Position numbers and translations under genes: made by a program
The notes under the pieces: model-generated
Told to the model about the DNA's origin: nothing
The model's database searches: none
The model's input: only the letters and a program-made list of their open reading frames with translations
Shown: one piece after another, positions 42,836 through 53,624 of the stretch
Layout: every line of letters starts with the position of its first letter
How positions within the stretch are numbered: the stretch's first letter is position 1
Assembly: GCA_963377175.1 (NCBI GenBank)
Contig: CAUJNA010003497.1
Coordinates: 208,501 to 272,500, forward strand
Origin: Effrenium voratum
Taxonomy: Eukaryota > Sar > Dinophyceae > Suessiales > Symbiodiniaceae
DNA length: 64,000 bases
Reading direction: 5' to 3'

Positions 42836-42934
42836 ATGAACGAGTGACTCAAAACGGGCGGCACCCTTTTCGCCGCCCGGAAGAAGACCAGCCAAAAAGG
42901 GGTTCCCAATATGGAGGAAAACCCCGATGCTGTG
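42836..42934 (-). CDS. Internal exon, unknown protein
   Basis: Acceptor GTTGATTGAG, donor CAT|GTGGAACC; 33 codons, phase 0/0: GNPFLAGLLPGGEKGAARFE. Confidence 0.55.
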
Positions 42935-43174
42935 CTCAATCAACAGAGTCAGCCATGCTTTAATATCTCTTTAGCTTTTCTCAGCTGCCCAGCTACCCAG
43001 TCAGAAAAAAAGTGCAACCCCGTTTTGCGGGAAAGAATCCATGCTCTATGAATCCAATGAACATGTCAATGGCATCACGGCCCCAAACGCAAGCCACCCG
43101 TTTGCTTGGCTACTGCCTTGGCTTTTGCCAGACATGCCACCAAGCGTTTGGCAACTGGAACTATCCGCGCTTGC

Positions 43175-43508
43175 CTGAATGCACAAGACCTGGCATGGTG
43201 TGCCGTGTGGACGGTCTTGAGCTTCGGTCGCCATGAGTGGAGGCGCTCGGGGCAACATGAGAAGCCTCGCAGAATCAAAATTCAAGGTTTGTCCTAATTT
43301 CGCCACTGCATCGCTGCCTGTTCGCACGCCAACTAATTCAATGCTTCGCGTTGATCCCATGCTAAAAGCAAACACTTCTCCTGCGCTAGGCATTCCCTCT
43401 ATACTCAATCGAACAATGTGGCTCAGCTCCCGGAGTATTGCGGAGCTACAGACACTGCACCATCTTCTGATGAGCATCCCCGGCTTTTCTGTTTTCAGCA
43501 CTTGTGCT
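43175..43508 (-). CDS. Largest well-bounded exon, 111 codons
   Basis: Strong acceptor CTGCTTTCACAG and GC donor CAG|GCAAGC. Phase 1/0. Contains KPGMLIRRWCSVCSSAILRE, then SIEGMPSAGEVFAFSMGSTR, then TGSDAVAKLGQTLNFDSARL. It looks like a soluble domain; no family recognised. The frame remains open past the GC donor, so the donor choice rests on its CAG|GCAAG match. Confidence 0.7.
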
Positions 43509-44905
43509 CTGTGAAAGCAGAAACACACACACACAACCTTTGCACAATATCCAAAATGTTGATGCTTGAACCTAGGCGTCAGTGTAGCACTGATGTTCTA
43601 CATCTCCTGCTGCATCCAGACTGCGCGCAAAAACGTGAGGAACAAACATATCAAAAGTCTACACATCCTTCAATATATGTTGACTAGACGCTGTGTTTTC
43701 GTGGCGTGTTGATTGCATTGGCTGTCTAAATATGTGTCAACTAAGTTAAACCCTGAAATTATAGGCAACCAATATACTTTCTCTTCAAAACAGTTCATCC
43801 AACTTATTGCAACTGAGAGAACATTGCGTCAGCTGGCCGATGATTGACCCGCAACTTGGGTACTTCTCATCACTAGCGATGGTGGAATGGCCGACCAATC
43901 GCCACCAACATGATCATCTGACTGTCGGCGGACAAACATACTAACATCCATGCCCAAACAAACCTAGGAACAAACATCTTTGCTATAATTCAACAAACCA
44001 ACAATGGGTGTGCTTGCTTTAATTCCAGGTGAGCTCATTTAAATTGTCCAGAACTAAATGCTTCCGGCTTCCAGCATGGCCCCTCTTCAAACGCTGGCGC
44101 CCTACGATCCAGATCCAGCACACGAGGTGTACAGCATTCGTACCGCTCTGCCGTCTGCATGTCTTGTTTGTTTTGGGCACCTTACAATTATTCGCAAATC
44201 CGGTCGAGTCACAATCAATGCCTGGTACTACAAGGGTGTTGCCAAAGCCATGCAAATAATTTACAGGGTATCCGCACCTATTTATGGTTCGGACTGATCT
44301 CATTTGCCCGGGTTTTGACTCTCTTGTTCCACCGGAAGATGGCAAACAGGGTGCACCCAGGTTTTTCCAGACCAAATATTATGGTGCCAAGGGGTGGGGT
44401 TGGTTTGCTGGGTGAGCGGGCGGGTGAGCCACGGACAGCATTCGCTTGTCGGAACAATCAAGGCGGGGAACACACGGTTGCAACCTTGGCTGGTGTCTTC
44501 CCCAAACTACAACGGCCAAAAATAGATTGGGGCTGTGGGTTACCTTAAATCCAAATAAACTCATGATCACAGGAGAGTAAATACTTTTCTCCTCATGGCA
44601 TTAACATGCTAGTGGTTCACTGTCAACCACAGAAATCTGTAGAGTCGGCTGCACGCCTCGCTGCATCTCTCCCCTTGACACGTCCCTATCCGGCGCGAAG
44701 ACAGCACGCGCTGCTTCCGCGGTGCAAGGCGGCGCCCAAAGAAACACTCCATTCCGAGTCACTGGGGAAACCAAAAAACAAACTCGGTTGCTTTCTGCTG
44801 CCCTGCTGAAAGTTTAATTTTTAGTGGTTTAGTGGAAAACTCATTAGCTGGCAAAAAGTGAAAGTCCCAACATCCCTTGGCAAAATGCACAAAGGAAAGA
44901 GCTGT
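43509..44905. other. Stretch without a firm minus exon
   Basis: Holds AT-rich sequence (43640-44020) and the plus-strand candidate at 44058-44264. Minus frames near 44060-44180 are open but weak. Confidence 0.4.
44058..44264 (+). CDS. Plus-strand open segment, doubtful
   Basis: Reads APYDPDPAHEVYSIRTALPS then VTINAWYYKGVAKAMQIIYR, with a possible donor ACAGG|GTATCC. It is protein-like, but antisense to the main direction. May be a separate gene or a fortuitous frame. Confidence 0.35.
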
Positions 44906-45086
44906 TCAGCGCTTCGTTAAGGCCGATGCACTCCACGCTCCGTCCTTGCTCTCAGAAGGGTCGAGATGTCTTGCGAGACTTCTCGTTCCGGTCCCCTTCG
45001 TCACTGGCAGGAAACGGAACACGTGAAACCCGGAGGCAAGCGTCGCAAGGAGAGACGAACCTCGCTTGAGCAGAGCAAAGTTCACC
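44906..45086 (-). CDS. Possible 3' terminal exon
   Basis: Acceptor TGTACTTTGAG, 59 codons then TGA. Contains VNFALLKRGSSLLATLASGF and SESKDGAWSASALTKR at the end. About 70 percent G/C third bases. Product not recognised. Confidence 0.5.
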
Positions 45087-45369
45087 CTCAAAGTACAAGG
45101 AAAAGTGAGGTCTCAACATCCAACCGCAAAACGATTTGCTGGGGCATTGTTGGTGGATTGCTCTGGACAAGCCGATTTCCCATCACGCGCGACGGCGCAC
45201 GTGAAGAGATGTGGTGAGACCTCGAATTGGTGCTGGATCCAGAAGTTGTGCCTGCAGCGTGCGGAGAAAGCAGTCTGGAAAACGGTGGAAAAGCATGACA
45301 TGTTCTTCGATGCAAGCAGTGATCATGATTCTAATATTGTCCTCGGGACAAACTTGCTTGTACAAGTGT

Positions 45370-45500
45370 AAATATGTATACACATATATATATATATATG
45401 TGTACATAAGTTGAACATTGAGATATACATATATACATAATGCATTCATGTGTATATTGTGTAGATACGCATATGTATATATATATATATATGTATCTTA
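45370..45500. repeat. TA microsatellite cluster
   Basis: Several 'tatatata' tracts with 'catatg' breaks. Confidence 0.9.
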
Positions 45501-45524
45501 TGACTACATATGAACAATGATAGT

Positions 45525-45700
45525 AAGCTCTTGCAACCAACCAAACTGATCTTCCCAAGTGAAGCCCAAAAAAGTTCGACGCTGGCCAGCAGCCAGAGCT
45601 GAACAAAATGGCCACTGCGACCAAATAGGACACCCACCCTTTGGCGCCGGCTCTTCCGTTGCCTCCATTTGCTTAACTCCGAGGAAAACATACAAGACTC
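45525..45700 (-). CDS. Open exon-like segment, weak
   Basis: One frame reads HFVQLWLLASVELFWASLGK, another CSALAAGQRRTFLGFTWED. No convincing splice pair. Confidence 0.3.
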
Positions 45701-46238
45701 ATCCAGTAGTGATTGACTCCCACTACAAACATACAAAACTATTTCAACAGCAATCGGAAGGTTTTAAAACTTCCCTTTAAACCAACCGGAACAGGGTACC
45801 CACAACACACATGGGGCACGGGGGTTCTCCAAAAGATGCGCTGGGTTCTTCTTGCACTGTTGAGGCTCGATCCGCAGGGGACAACTATTTATCTCTCAGA
45901 TTCCGAAGGGATACCTTGGCTTGTCGTAGAGCCAGTGATTCCACCTCTCTAGTGGGCCTCCAATGGAACCATCTTTTCACCAAAAGGAACGTGGTTAAAC
46001 GGTTTCGGTCCCAAATCGGGCGCCTGGAATTGAACGTGATGCATCCCCTATCGCTTTGCTTGGGGAAGCGCCCAGCTATTGGCCTAGGATCTCGGCTATT
46101 GGCCTACGCAAGGTGATGCCTGTCTGAGGGCCTGACACTCTCGCCTTCAAGCTTAGGGGTCACTCCAAGCAAATCAAGTTGGCCACATCTCCCCAGCTCC
46201 GGCCATCTGGTTATATCCTGCAGTAAAAAAATATATGT

Positions 46239-46384
46239 TCACTCGCAAGGGAGTAGAAAATCAAAGATCTCGACAAAGGAAGGCATCCACTGAGTTGGCT
46301 GTCCAACAACAAGCACTTTGTGAGAGCAGTTGCTCAATGACATTCGCAATCCTATGGAAAGGCAGTCGATTCTAAATGTGGTCG
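46239..46384 (-). CDS. Possible 3' terminal exon after an L element
   Basis: Acceptor CTGTCTACAG is the L-element end. Phase 2, 47 codons then TGA. Contains LSNCSHKVLVVGQPTQWMPS and VEIFDFLLPCE. Product not recognised. Confidence 0.55.
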
Positions 46385-46490
46385 CTGTAGACAGCTCTGC
46401 AAAAAGTTCAAATTGTTGCGGGTTCAATGGAAAGCCCTTGATTTCCCAAAAAGTTAGAGTCTAAAGATCCAACCCAATAGCAATTACGTA
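46385..46490 (-). repeat. Family L element
   Basis: Minus 5' end has GTAATTGCTATTGGG, 3' end CTGTCTACAG. Core 'gcccttgatttcccaaaaag'. Confidence 0.65.
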
Positions 46491-46631
46491 AAGGGGAACG
46501 TCCCCACAAATGGTGAAAAAAGCACCGAGGGTCACCATCGGATGCGCAAAGATTGAACTGGCTGCAAACAAATTGGGGCATTCTCCCCTAAAATGGCATT
46601 TGGCGTCCTTCGTTTCCCTTGTAATACCCAC

Positions 46632-46714
46632 CTAAAAACTCCCAACACACAACTTGCATCAACTCGCCAGATGTTTTTTGGGACTTGGAGGTTTGAGACG
46701 TCTTTTGCGGTGAG
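46632..46714 (-). CDS. Internal exon following a partial B element
   Basis: Acceptor CTGAGGACAG (B end), donor TTTTTAG|GTGGGTAT; phase 0/2, 27 codons: KDVSNLQVPKNIWRVDASCV. Confidence 0.55.
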
Positions 46715-46761
46715 CTGTCCTCAGATCTGCTAAAAGTCTAACCTTTGGAGCGCTGAATGGA

Positions 46762-46895
46762 AACCCCGCGAGCGACTTCCGAGCAGAGGCGCCGAGTCAG
46801 CATGGGCCTGGGATCGACCCGAGGCCCGGGGTGTCATGTTCGGGGGTATCCCTTCCTGGGCCATGTTGCGAGGGAAAGCAAAAGCAAAACCGCCA
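46762..46895 (-). CDS. Exon, unknown protein
   Basis: Reads NMAQEGIPPNMTPRASGRSQ with high G/C third bases and runs to GGG|GTTTCCATT. Upstream edge approximate. Confidence 0.5.
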
Positions 46896-47579
46896 TTTGG
46901 GGGGGGGATCTCCTTATTTTGAGATGGGCTCATTTCATCTGGTGGTTCCCTGGTTACGAAGAACTGGTCAGAAATCGGTGAAACTACTGCGAAGAATCTG
47001 TCCCTGAAGGGATTGGGTAAACAAAAATGCGGTTCCTTGATGGTGGCAGTCATGCCAAACGTAAGTCCCTGGTTTGTCATTGGGGAGAAACAAGGCTTCC
47101 TGATTTCCCCCGTAAACATTTCGTCACCAAGAGGAAAATCAGCATCAAGGTGGCCAACACGGTCAGGTTTAAACCAACATCATTGAACACTGGCCAAATC
47201 AGCCCGGTGGAGCTATATCCAAAAAGACAGCGCAACAAACATTGTTCCGGATTCGATTTGGGACAAGTGACTGCCTCTGCGCGGATATGCGGGGTTTCTA
47301 AAAATCAGGATCCCCCAAAATTGTTGGCCTCCCTTTGACTCCCCTGTGAATACCAACCTAAAAGGGGTACACCATCTTGAGAAACACCCATAGTGACAAA
47401 CATGACAACTTGTAGGTCAAAGGGCGTTACCTTCTGCGAATGTCACTCTCGCAAACTTTCAAGCAGTTTGCCGTTTCCAGCGTGGCATCAGCACGATTCG
47501 CACGGTGGACATGTGATTTGTAGGGAAACAAACGAAATCCAACCAATGCTCTGCCTGTCAAAACGCGCCCTTGTGGTAC

Positions 47580-47635
47580 CCGCTCGGGCGACTTCTTCAG
47601 CACCAGAGTCCAGGCCACACGCGTGCAAAAGGAAG
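47580..47635 (-). CDS. Short exon between a C and a G-like end
   Basis: Acceptor GAAGTGAGTGAG (C end), donor CGG|GTACCACAA; phase 1/1: FLLHACGLDSGAEEVARA. Confidence 0.6.
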
Positions 47636-47710
47636 CTCACTCACTTCTTGAGTTCTCGGACTTTATACTTTTTGAGAAAACATTTTTTGGTGGCAAGCTC
47701 AGAATTGTTC
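47636..47710 (-). repeat. Family C element
   Basis: 'ctcacttcttgagttctcgg' then 'actttatactttttgagaaa'. Confidence 0.6.
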
Positions 47711-48113
47711 TTGTCTATTCGCTTGTTGGAGTCCCGTAGAAATCCCCCTGGCTATCAGGAACGGCGGGGTGGGCATGTTTAGGAAAACACAACAACATAA
47801 ACTCCGAGAGACATCGCCAACTTTGGGAGGAATCCCCCTGGTTGCTGCATGTCCAGCTCATTTCCCGACAGCGCACATCCCAATACAACGCAAAATGTTC
47901 CAGAAATCAGGACACCTACAGGGTTCTCGGAATATCCCCCTTCACACATCATCCCACCCGAAGGAAATTCGGTCAATATTGGCCCCAAAGATGTGTCAAA
48001 TTGCCGAAAGAATCCGAAAGGATCCAGCAAGGGAAAGGTGGGGAAGTCTGGGAAAACCTTATACCCTCCCGAGAAAAAAAAGCTAAGGGACGATACGGCG
48101 AACGTATCGATAC

Positions 48114-48185
48114 CTTGCCAAAGCCGCTGCGAACGCAGCCCGCTTAGCATCAGCCGCCGCCCTTCTTGAGGAAGGAGGTGTCACC
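48114..48185 (-). CDS. Internal exon, alanine-rich
   Basis: Donor GCAAG|GTATCGAT, acceptor CGTCGTGAG; reads SSRRAAADAKRAAFAAALA. Confidence 0.6.
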
Positions 48186-48949
48186 CTCACGACGGGTTTT
48201 GTGGGGCTGGGTGGGGCGAACAAAACAACAAAGACATCCATCTACGGCTTGCTTTTGGGAAAAATACACAACCATAGGTGTCCTTTTATGGGAAATAGAT
48301 GGCCCTGGTACATGATTAAACCAACAGGTAAACCAGGCCCATCTATTTTTCTACTGAAACAACCAAAAAAGGACACCTATGTACACAACTAGAAACCCAC
48401 CAGTTTTCGTCGATCAAGAAGCAGAGTCAAGCACACTGAACAGATCAAACACAGGACCAGACCACACGGTCAGGAAGTGCACCGAGAAATACGCGGCAAC
48501 ATGTCAATGTCATGAACTCAGGGGAAGCACCCTTGCCACCTCTTTTCCCGAATGCTGGCGGTTGCTTCTGCTCTGGGCCTGGGGGGAGGAGGGTGGGTAG
48601 GCACATGGGGACCTTTTCCCCCCCAGGACGCATGGCTAGGAATCCTTACCCTCCAATCCTGGGGATCCACCATCCCTACCAGGAATAAGAACCGGTCTCA
48701 CCATGGCACAGTACTCCCCTAGGCCTCGACAGCTCAGCCTTGGTTTCTCCATCCATCATCTATACCTTTACCTTGCTCACTCTATCAACTTTAAGAGATG
48801 GACCATGCAAGTGTTACAGGAATCCCGACCATGATGTCCAAGTGTCTTCCATGAAAGCCACTGCAAACTACTGGCAATTACATACAAAATGAGTGACGCT
48901 CTGCAACAAAAACGAAAACAAAAACAAACAAAGACACACAAACAAACAA

Positions 48950-49085
48950 CTCTTGTCAGTGCAATCCCATCTTGTAGCAGACCCTGGTTCCGCTTGCTCA
49001 CATAGCTGCAGGCTAGCACCCGATTTGTGCCAAGGAAACAGCCAAACACACCGCAAAGGAAAAGAGAACATGGCCCAAAGGGGTC
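48950..49085 (-). CDS. Open exon-like segment
   Basis: Frame continues from 49130 leftward and contains LFLCGVFGCFLGTNRVLACS and NQGLLQDGIALTRVV. It overlaps the donor side of exon 49096-49230, so it may belong to a different frame or be antisense noise. Confidence 0.35.
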
Positions 49086-49095
49086 ATCCCTGCAC

Positions 49096-49230
49096 CCAGC
49101 AAGTCTGTGGCTTCCCGGATTCGAGTGGTGTGACACAACCGTTCACCGTCGAAAGTTTGCAATCCACGGTGCACAAGTTGCAAGTCTTGCATCAGTTCGT
49201 TGATTCCAAAATCGGACATAGGTGTGTCTT
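49096..49230 (-). CDS. Internal exon, helical segment
   Basis: Donor CTGG|GTGCAGGG, acceptor CGAAAAG; phase 2/1, 44 codons. Contains SDFGINELMQDLQLVHRGLQ and HTTRIREATDLL. Product not recognised. Confidence 0.6.
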
Positions 49231-49329
49231 CTTTTCGGGGACCCCAACACTGTGGATTTTCTTTTGGCTTCCTATTGAAAGTTGTATTAACACACAAAAC
49301 AGGTGTAGCCTCAAAACAAGAAAACATAA

Positions 49330-49422
49330 ACCTAGAGTCTCCATGACCCTTAAAAAATGGGGTCATTACCAAACATAATGGGGTCAATGACCCATTTTTA
49401 AAGGGTCATGGAGACTCTAGGA
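49330..49422. repeat. Family H palindromic element
   Basis: Arms 'cctagagtctccatgaccct' and 'agggtcatggagactctagg' with a short loop; the longest near-perfect hairpin in this part. Confidence 0.8.
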
Positions 49423-49465
49423 AGGCACCCCAAACTACAAACTCCCTTCGATCTATTGAGCTCAC

Positions 49466-49552
49466 CTTCGGACTCGGTGAAACGCTCAGGTCTCTGATCC
49501 AGCTGAAGGGGTCCCCAAGCTTCGATGCGCCAAGGTTCGATTCGCGGACGGA
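49466..49552 (-). CDS. Internal exon, unknown protein
   Basis: Strong donor GAAG|GTGAGCTC; reads RIEPWRIEAWGPLQLDQRPE then RFTESE. Upstream edge lost in a decayed E element. Confidence 0.55.
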
Positions 49553-49657
49553 CGCATCCCGCGCCAATTTGAAACCATAAAACGGTTGCTTGTTGGTGTG
49601 TACAGAAAATCATGCCAGGGTTTGTCAGGTGTAGGATTTCGTCAATCAACAGTAAGT

Positions 49658-49745
49658 TGTTGGTAACCTAGGTTGTAGCCCACTTATAAGTCCCCCGTTC
49701 ACTATTTACTAACTTGGCAACGCATATCCAAGTATAGGACTTCAT
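49658..49745. repeat. Family I element
   Basis: 'ggtaacctaggttgtagccc' and 'catatccaagtatagg', as in 39698-39800. Confidence 0.6.
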
Positions 49746-50004
49746 AAACAATTGCAACTTGTGGTGTGGTCGTTTGGTCCCAGATCTGCGGCAAAACAAA
49801 AACCATATGTTCAGATTCTGGTCCAAAATCAGTCTACCCTAAAATAGAAAACGGAGGAGACCCCAGTTGGGTTAATGAAACCTGGAATCCCAGGATCGCC
49901 CCATCTATTCACTTTGCCATAGTCCAAAAGTTAGCTTGTTGCTCGTCGAAAGTGAAGGAAGCCCAAAGGGCCCAGCACGTGGCTTTGTCTCTTCCCCACA
50001 AAAA

Positions 50005-50006
<2 letters not shown>

Positions 50007-50036
<30 letters not shown>
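50007..50036. repeat. AAC microsatellite
   Basis: About nine AAC units. Confidence 0.9.
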
Positions 50037-50339
50037 TGGTTTCCTGCTCCTTTCCCTTTAACAGCCAGCCCCAAAAGGGTACCAACTCCAAAAACGCACA
50101 CACACACACACCCAGAGTCACCCACCTTGACAAGGAACCAGGGCGTCCATTTGCTAATTCGCCCCCTGGAAAAAAAACAACAACATATCCAGTAGTGAGA
50201 TCGATTTCCTGTACAACCAATTCCATTGGAAAAACAAAAAACACACACATTTCCAGCAGTGAAATAGATTCCTCTAAAGCCCAACAGGTGCAACAGGGGA
50301 AAATGAAACACATATTGCTTTCAGCAAAAGGGAAACCAC

Positions 50340-50450
50340 CTGGTCAAAGCTCACAGCCTCGCTGGCCCCAAACTTGAGGTCCGTCGCCTCCCGAGCAAAC
50401 TTGGCGGCTCCGTGGGGTCCAGAATCTTCCGTTTGCGTTGTTTTTGCTCC
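50340..50450 (-). CDS. Internal exon, 37 codons
   Basis: Excellent acceptor TTTGTTCAG and donor CAG|GTGGTTTCCC, exactly 37 codons, phase 0/0. Reads TEDSGPHGAAKFAREATDLK then FGASEAVSFDQ. Product not recognised. One of the safest exons. Confidence 0.75.
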
Positions 50451-50469
50451 CTGAACAAACATGAGAACC

Positions 50470-50583
50470 AATGGCCATCAAGAATCCCGTACCCCTGAAC
50501 ATCCCAATCCCCACTAAAAAAGACTAAAATGGGTGGTGCACCTACCCCAAAATGGTAGCATTGGTTTTGACCCACAGCCACAT
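50470..50583. repeat. Family F element
   Basis: 'gaacatcccaatccccacta' then 'ggtggtgcacctacccc' and 'ttttgacccacagccacatg'. Confidence 0.7.
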
Positions 50584-50928
50584 GTCCGGTGATAGATTCC
50601 TGTGTAAACTAACAGGGGTATTCGTTTCAGCGAATCGAAGGAATCAATGTGGAAAAAGTTTGCATTTCACGCCCACGAGCAGGGCGGGTTCCTCGTGCGT
50701 GGCCCCTTAAAAACCTATAGTGAGATACTTTCCTGCTCATCAATACTCAACCCCAAAACACTGACTCATAACACAAATGTGAATTAACCCCATTGACTGT
50801 TCCGACACAGAAACACGCCTTGCGGAACATGTACCAAAATTCATCCAAACCTTGTAAAGACATTTGCAGGATCGCGTTGCCGATGAAGGCTTCTGGACAA
50901 TAACAGATGCAAAGCTGTCCCTCATTGC

Positions 50929-51465
50929 ATGTTGGAAAAGCTTAGTGCTAGTATGCCGCGCAAACTTGGAGATGCGCACGCATCAATGGATTGCGCAATT
51001 CCTGTTTCGGGTTTGGATCCATACCTTGTCACACAGACTGACATGGAATGCCTTCTGTCTGCAGAGATCACGTTCACATGGCCACAAATACAGACAAGTG
51101 CTTCCAGAAGCATGCAAAGCAAAGGGCGGGTGATCAATCACCGCCCCAACCAGACCCATTGCTCAAGCGGAAGCAACAAAGCTGTCAAGCTGGCGGGACG
51201 TCCTTTCAAAGCCACCCCACAGAGGGTACTCATCAGGATGCGTGTTTCTGGACCCGTTTCAACCTCTAAGTCATATGCATATGGAACCCCAACCTCCGTC
51301 ATTCGACACCCACACCCCCTCCGAGTTGGAAATCAATTTCGGGTGATGGGGAATGAACCAATAGGGGAGGATCATCCAGTTAAAGAGAACCAATGGGTTC
51401 GCCAAATGTCAAAACGACGACAAGAAAAAAAAGCCCAACGCAGGTCATTTAACCATAGCCGCTAG
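50929..51465 (+). CDS. Plus-strand open frame, 178 codons, doubtful
   Basis: Longest plus frame outside repeats. Contains VSGLDPYLVTQTDMECLLSA and a lysine/arginine-rich end RQMSKRRQEKKAQRRSF. A minus frame also covers part of it. No motif recognised; could be a mobile-element fragment. Confidence 0.3.
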   Translation: MLEKLSASMPRKLGDAHASMDCAIPVSGLDPYLVTQTDMECLLSAEITFTWPQIQTSASRSMQSKGRVINHRPNQTHCSSGSNKAVKLAGRPFKATPQRVLIRMRVSGPVSTSKSYAYGTPTSVIRHPHPLRVGNQFRVMGNEPIGEDHPVKENQWVRQMSKRRQEKKAQRRSFNHSR

Positions 51466-51526
51466 GTCTGGTAACGGCATAGTAGGCGAAGGAGACCACC
51501 CTTTATTTGCTACTTACTTGTTGGCG

Positions 51527-51615
51527 CTCAGGGAATGAGGCAATGACCCGACAACAACCATCCAACTGTTCGTTTCCCCCAGGTTCATTCCCTCATTCCC
51601 TACTGAGCACCAGCA
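51527..51615 (-). repeat. Family K element
   Basis: 'ctcagggaatgaggcaatga' and 'ccctcattccctactgag'. Confidence 0.65.
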
Positions 51616-51731
51616 AGTTCACACACGGAAAATGGATGGTTACCTATTGGCTAATAGCATAGTTTGCCTAGATCCATGCAGACGGTTCGGGGTGATTCCC
51701 TGAACCCCATGCCCAGTCACTGGACTTCCAC

Positions 51732-51984
51732 CCAAGTTGATCAAGCCACTGGTGGTTGCCATTGCTAAACTGCCACTTGAAGTTCCAAAGCCTGAGATTT
51801 CCAAAAAGGGAGCTTGAATCCAAGCAATCGCCAGGAACATCTCCAGAGGAGCCAAACACCGGGGGTGCGGGGGTTTGTTCAATTGGAGATGTTCAGGGAC
51901 CTTGTTTGGTCCTTTCTGACATAAAACCCACTTCGCAACAGGTTTATCCACCAGTATTCCCAGGGCTTCCACCACTACGAACTG
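51732..51984 (-). CDS. Large internal exon, 84 codons
   Basis: Acceptor AAAGAGAAG, donor TTGG|GTGGAAGTC; phase 0/1. Contains QFVVVEALGILVDKPVAKW, KVPEHLQLNKPPHPRCLAPL and ISGFGTSSGSLAMATTSGL. It looks like a folded globular segment; no family recognised. Confidence 0.7.
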
Positions 51985-52104
51985 CTTCTCTTTTGAGGCG
52001 ACCCCCAAAGAAAGGCTTGTTTCCTTTTGGTTTCCCCTTAAATCCAAACAAACAAAACTGGGCTACCCACCCAAACAAGTGGCCACGCCTCCAAAGGGAC
52101 TGAC

Positions 52105-52279
52105 CTTGTCCCACTTCCGCCCCCAGCTCCGCTCGCCTTGGAGGCCTGGGTGGGCCCTCGGTGCGCCAACTCTGCCTCCAGCTCCAACCTGTCCCGCTCC
52201 AACTCCTCGCGGCGAAACAAAAACGCGACCCAGGGCGTGTCTTTGCGCAGGTCCCCCCCTGGACCGTGGAAAACGCCGA
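52105..52279 (-). CDS. Internal exon, charged coiled-coil-like
   Basis: T-rich acceptor TTTTTTTGCCAG, donor AAG|GTCAGTCCC; phase 2/2, 57 codons. FRREELERDRLELEAELAHR is a likely coiled coil, followed by a glycine-rich tail. Among the safest exons. Confidence 0.75.
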
Positions 52280-52756
52280 CTGGCAAAAAAACAACGGGGA
52301 ATTTTGTGTTTTTTCCCCGTGTCGATGCTTGTCTCGAAGAACTGTGGCATGGTTCTGTTTCATATACCGGCCGCATATATCATACATATAAAACATATGT
52401 ATATATATATATATATGTACCCTTAAACGAAAAAATGGGAGGGACCAGAAACCCTGGCAAAAGGATGCATCCAAGCACCTGCTTTACAAGGATGTGGATC
52501 CTCTGAATCTCAAGTGGCCAAATTTGTATCAAATAACACCCTTCGATCACTTCAAACAGAAACACGAGGTGTGTTTCGGGGTGCCCCCCTTTGTCTATAC
52601 TCTAGGAACAGTTTTGTGGGCTTCTGGACCTGCCTTTGGGGAAGGGGCTGGCCGGGCTGGCCGATTTTTGTTCGCACTAGCCTATATAGGTTTCAGGTTT
52701 CAGGAGTAGCCATCAGGCTTATGTATACAGAAAGCTCTGGCAACATCTTGGTTGCT

Positions 52757-52860
52757 GCTGATCCCTCTGCAAAAAGTTTAACTTTTTGTGGGTTTGTGGA
52801 AGCCCCTTGATTTCAACCAAAAAGTTCAAGTCTAAAGATCCGTTGCCCAATAGCAGTCAA
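52757..52860 (-). repeat. Family L element
   Basis: Minus 5' end GACTGCTATTGGG, 3' end GGATCAGCAG. Core 'gccccttgatttcaacca'. Confidence 0.65.
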
Positions 52861-52904
52861 GAAAAGACAACCAGACCCACCCCAACACAACCAACAACTC
52901 ACAC

Positions 52905-53012
52905 CCTCAGGAGCTGGATGACCAAGTATGGGCGCGCATGCGCTGAATGCGGTGGAAGCTCCTTGCGGATGGCTTCCTTCTCCTCCTCCTTGGGCCAACC
53001 GGCTTCTCCACA
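52905..53012 (-). CDS. Internal exon, lysine/glutamate-rich
   Basis: Acceptor CCACTTGTAG, donor AGG|GTGTGAGTT; exactly 36 codons, phase 0/0: GWPKEEEKEAIRKELPPHSA then PYLVIQLLR. It joins in phase with 53093-53142 and 53232-53292. Confidence 0.7.
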
Positions 53013-53092
53013 CTACAAGTGGGCGTCTTTTTCGAGCTTGCCCCTTTGTTGTGGTTGAACAAACCAAGCAAGGAAACAATTTTGAGGGTCGC

Positions 53093-53142
53093 CCTAAAAA
53101 GACAAATTCCAAGTGAACATGAAACACAATGCAACTTGCTTG
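53093..53142 (-). CDS. Short exon after an L intron
   Basis: Acceptor GGTGAACAG (L end), GC donor AGG|GCGACCC; phase 2/0 in the chain frame: SKLHCVSCSLGICLFR. Confidence 0.6.
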
Positions 53143-53231
53143 CTGTTCACCCAAAGTGTAACTGTTTGTGCGTCCAATGAAAAATCCATCATCTCCCAGA
53201 AAGTTAAAGTCCAAAGACCCGACCAGATCGC
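53143..53231 (-). repeat. Family L element forming a whole intron
   Basis: 89 bp, starts GCGATCTGG and ends GGTGAACAG (GC-AG). Exons on both sides join in phase. Confidence 0.65.
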
Positions 53232-53292
53232 CTTGAGCGCAAGGCCACCAGGAGATTCCATCAAAACCATTGTGGGTTCCACGGATCATTGC
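53232..53292 (-). CDS. Exon before an L intron
   Basis: Acceptor CACGCGAG, donor CAAG|GCGATC; phase 0/1: AMIRGTHNGFDGISWWPCAQ. Confidence 0.55.
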
Positions 53293-53624
53293 CTCGCGTG
53301 TGAACAACTTTGGCGCTCATCGATGCCTCACCATTTCAATCGAAGCGTGCAAGTCGGGCAATTGTATCCGTACTCAGTATCGCACGCGCGGAAGAACGGA
53401 CATGCCTTTTGCTATTGCTTTTGTTGATTCCTAGGACATGCCAGAAACCCAACATATGTCATGCTTTCTGTTAGAGTTGTTTCCCAGGGAAACGATATGT
53501 ATAGAACGTATTCTGGCGCTGTTCCAAAACCCGTTGCACAGGTGAACCTATAGTCTATTGCGTGTGTGATGTGGCTGCACTTGGCCCAAAACGTATAAAT
53601 AAGAACCGACAACCACTCATGCAC

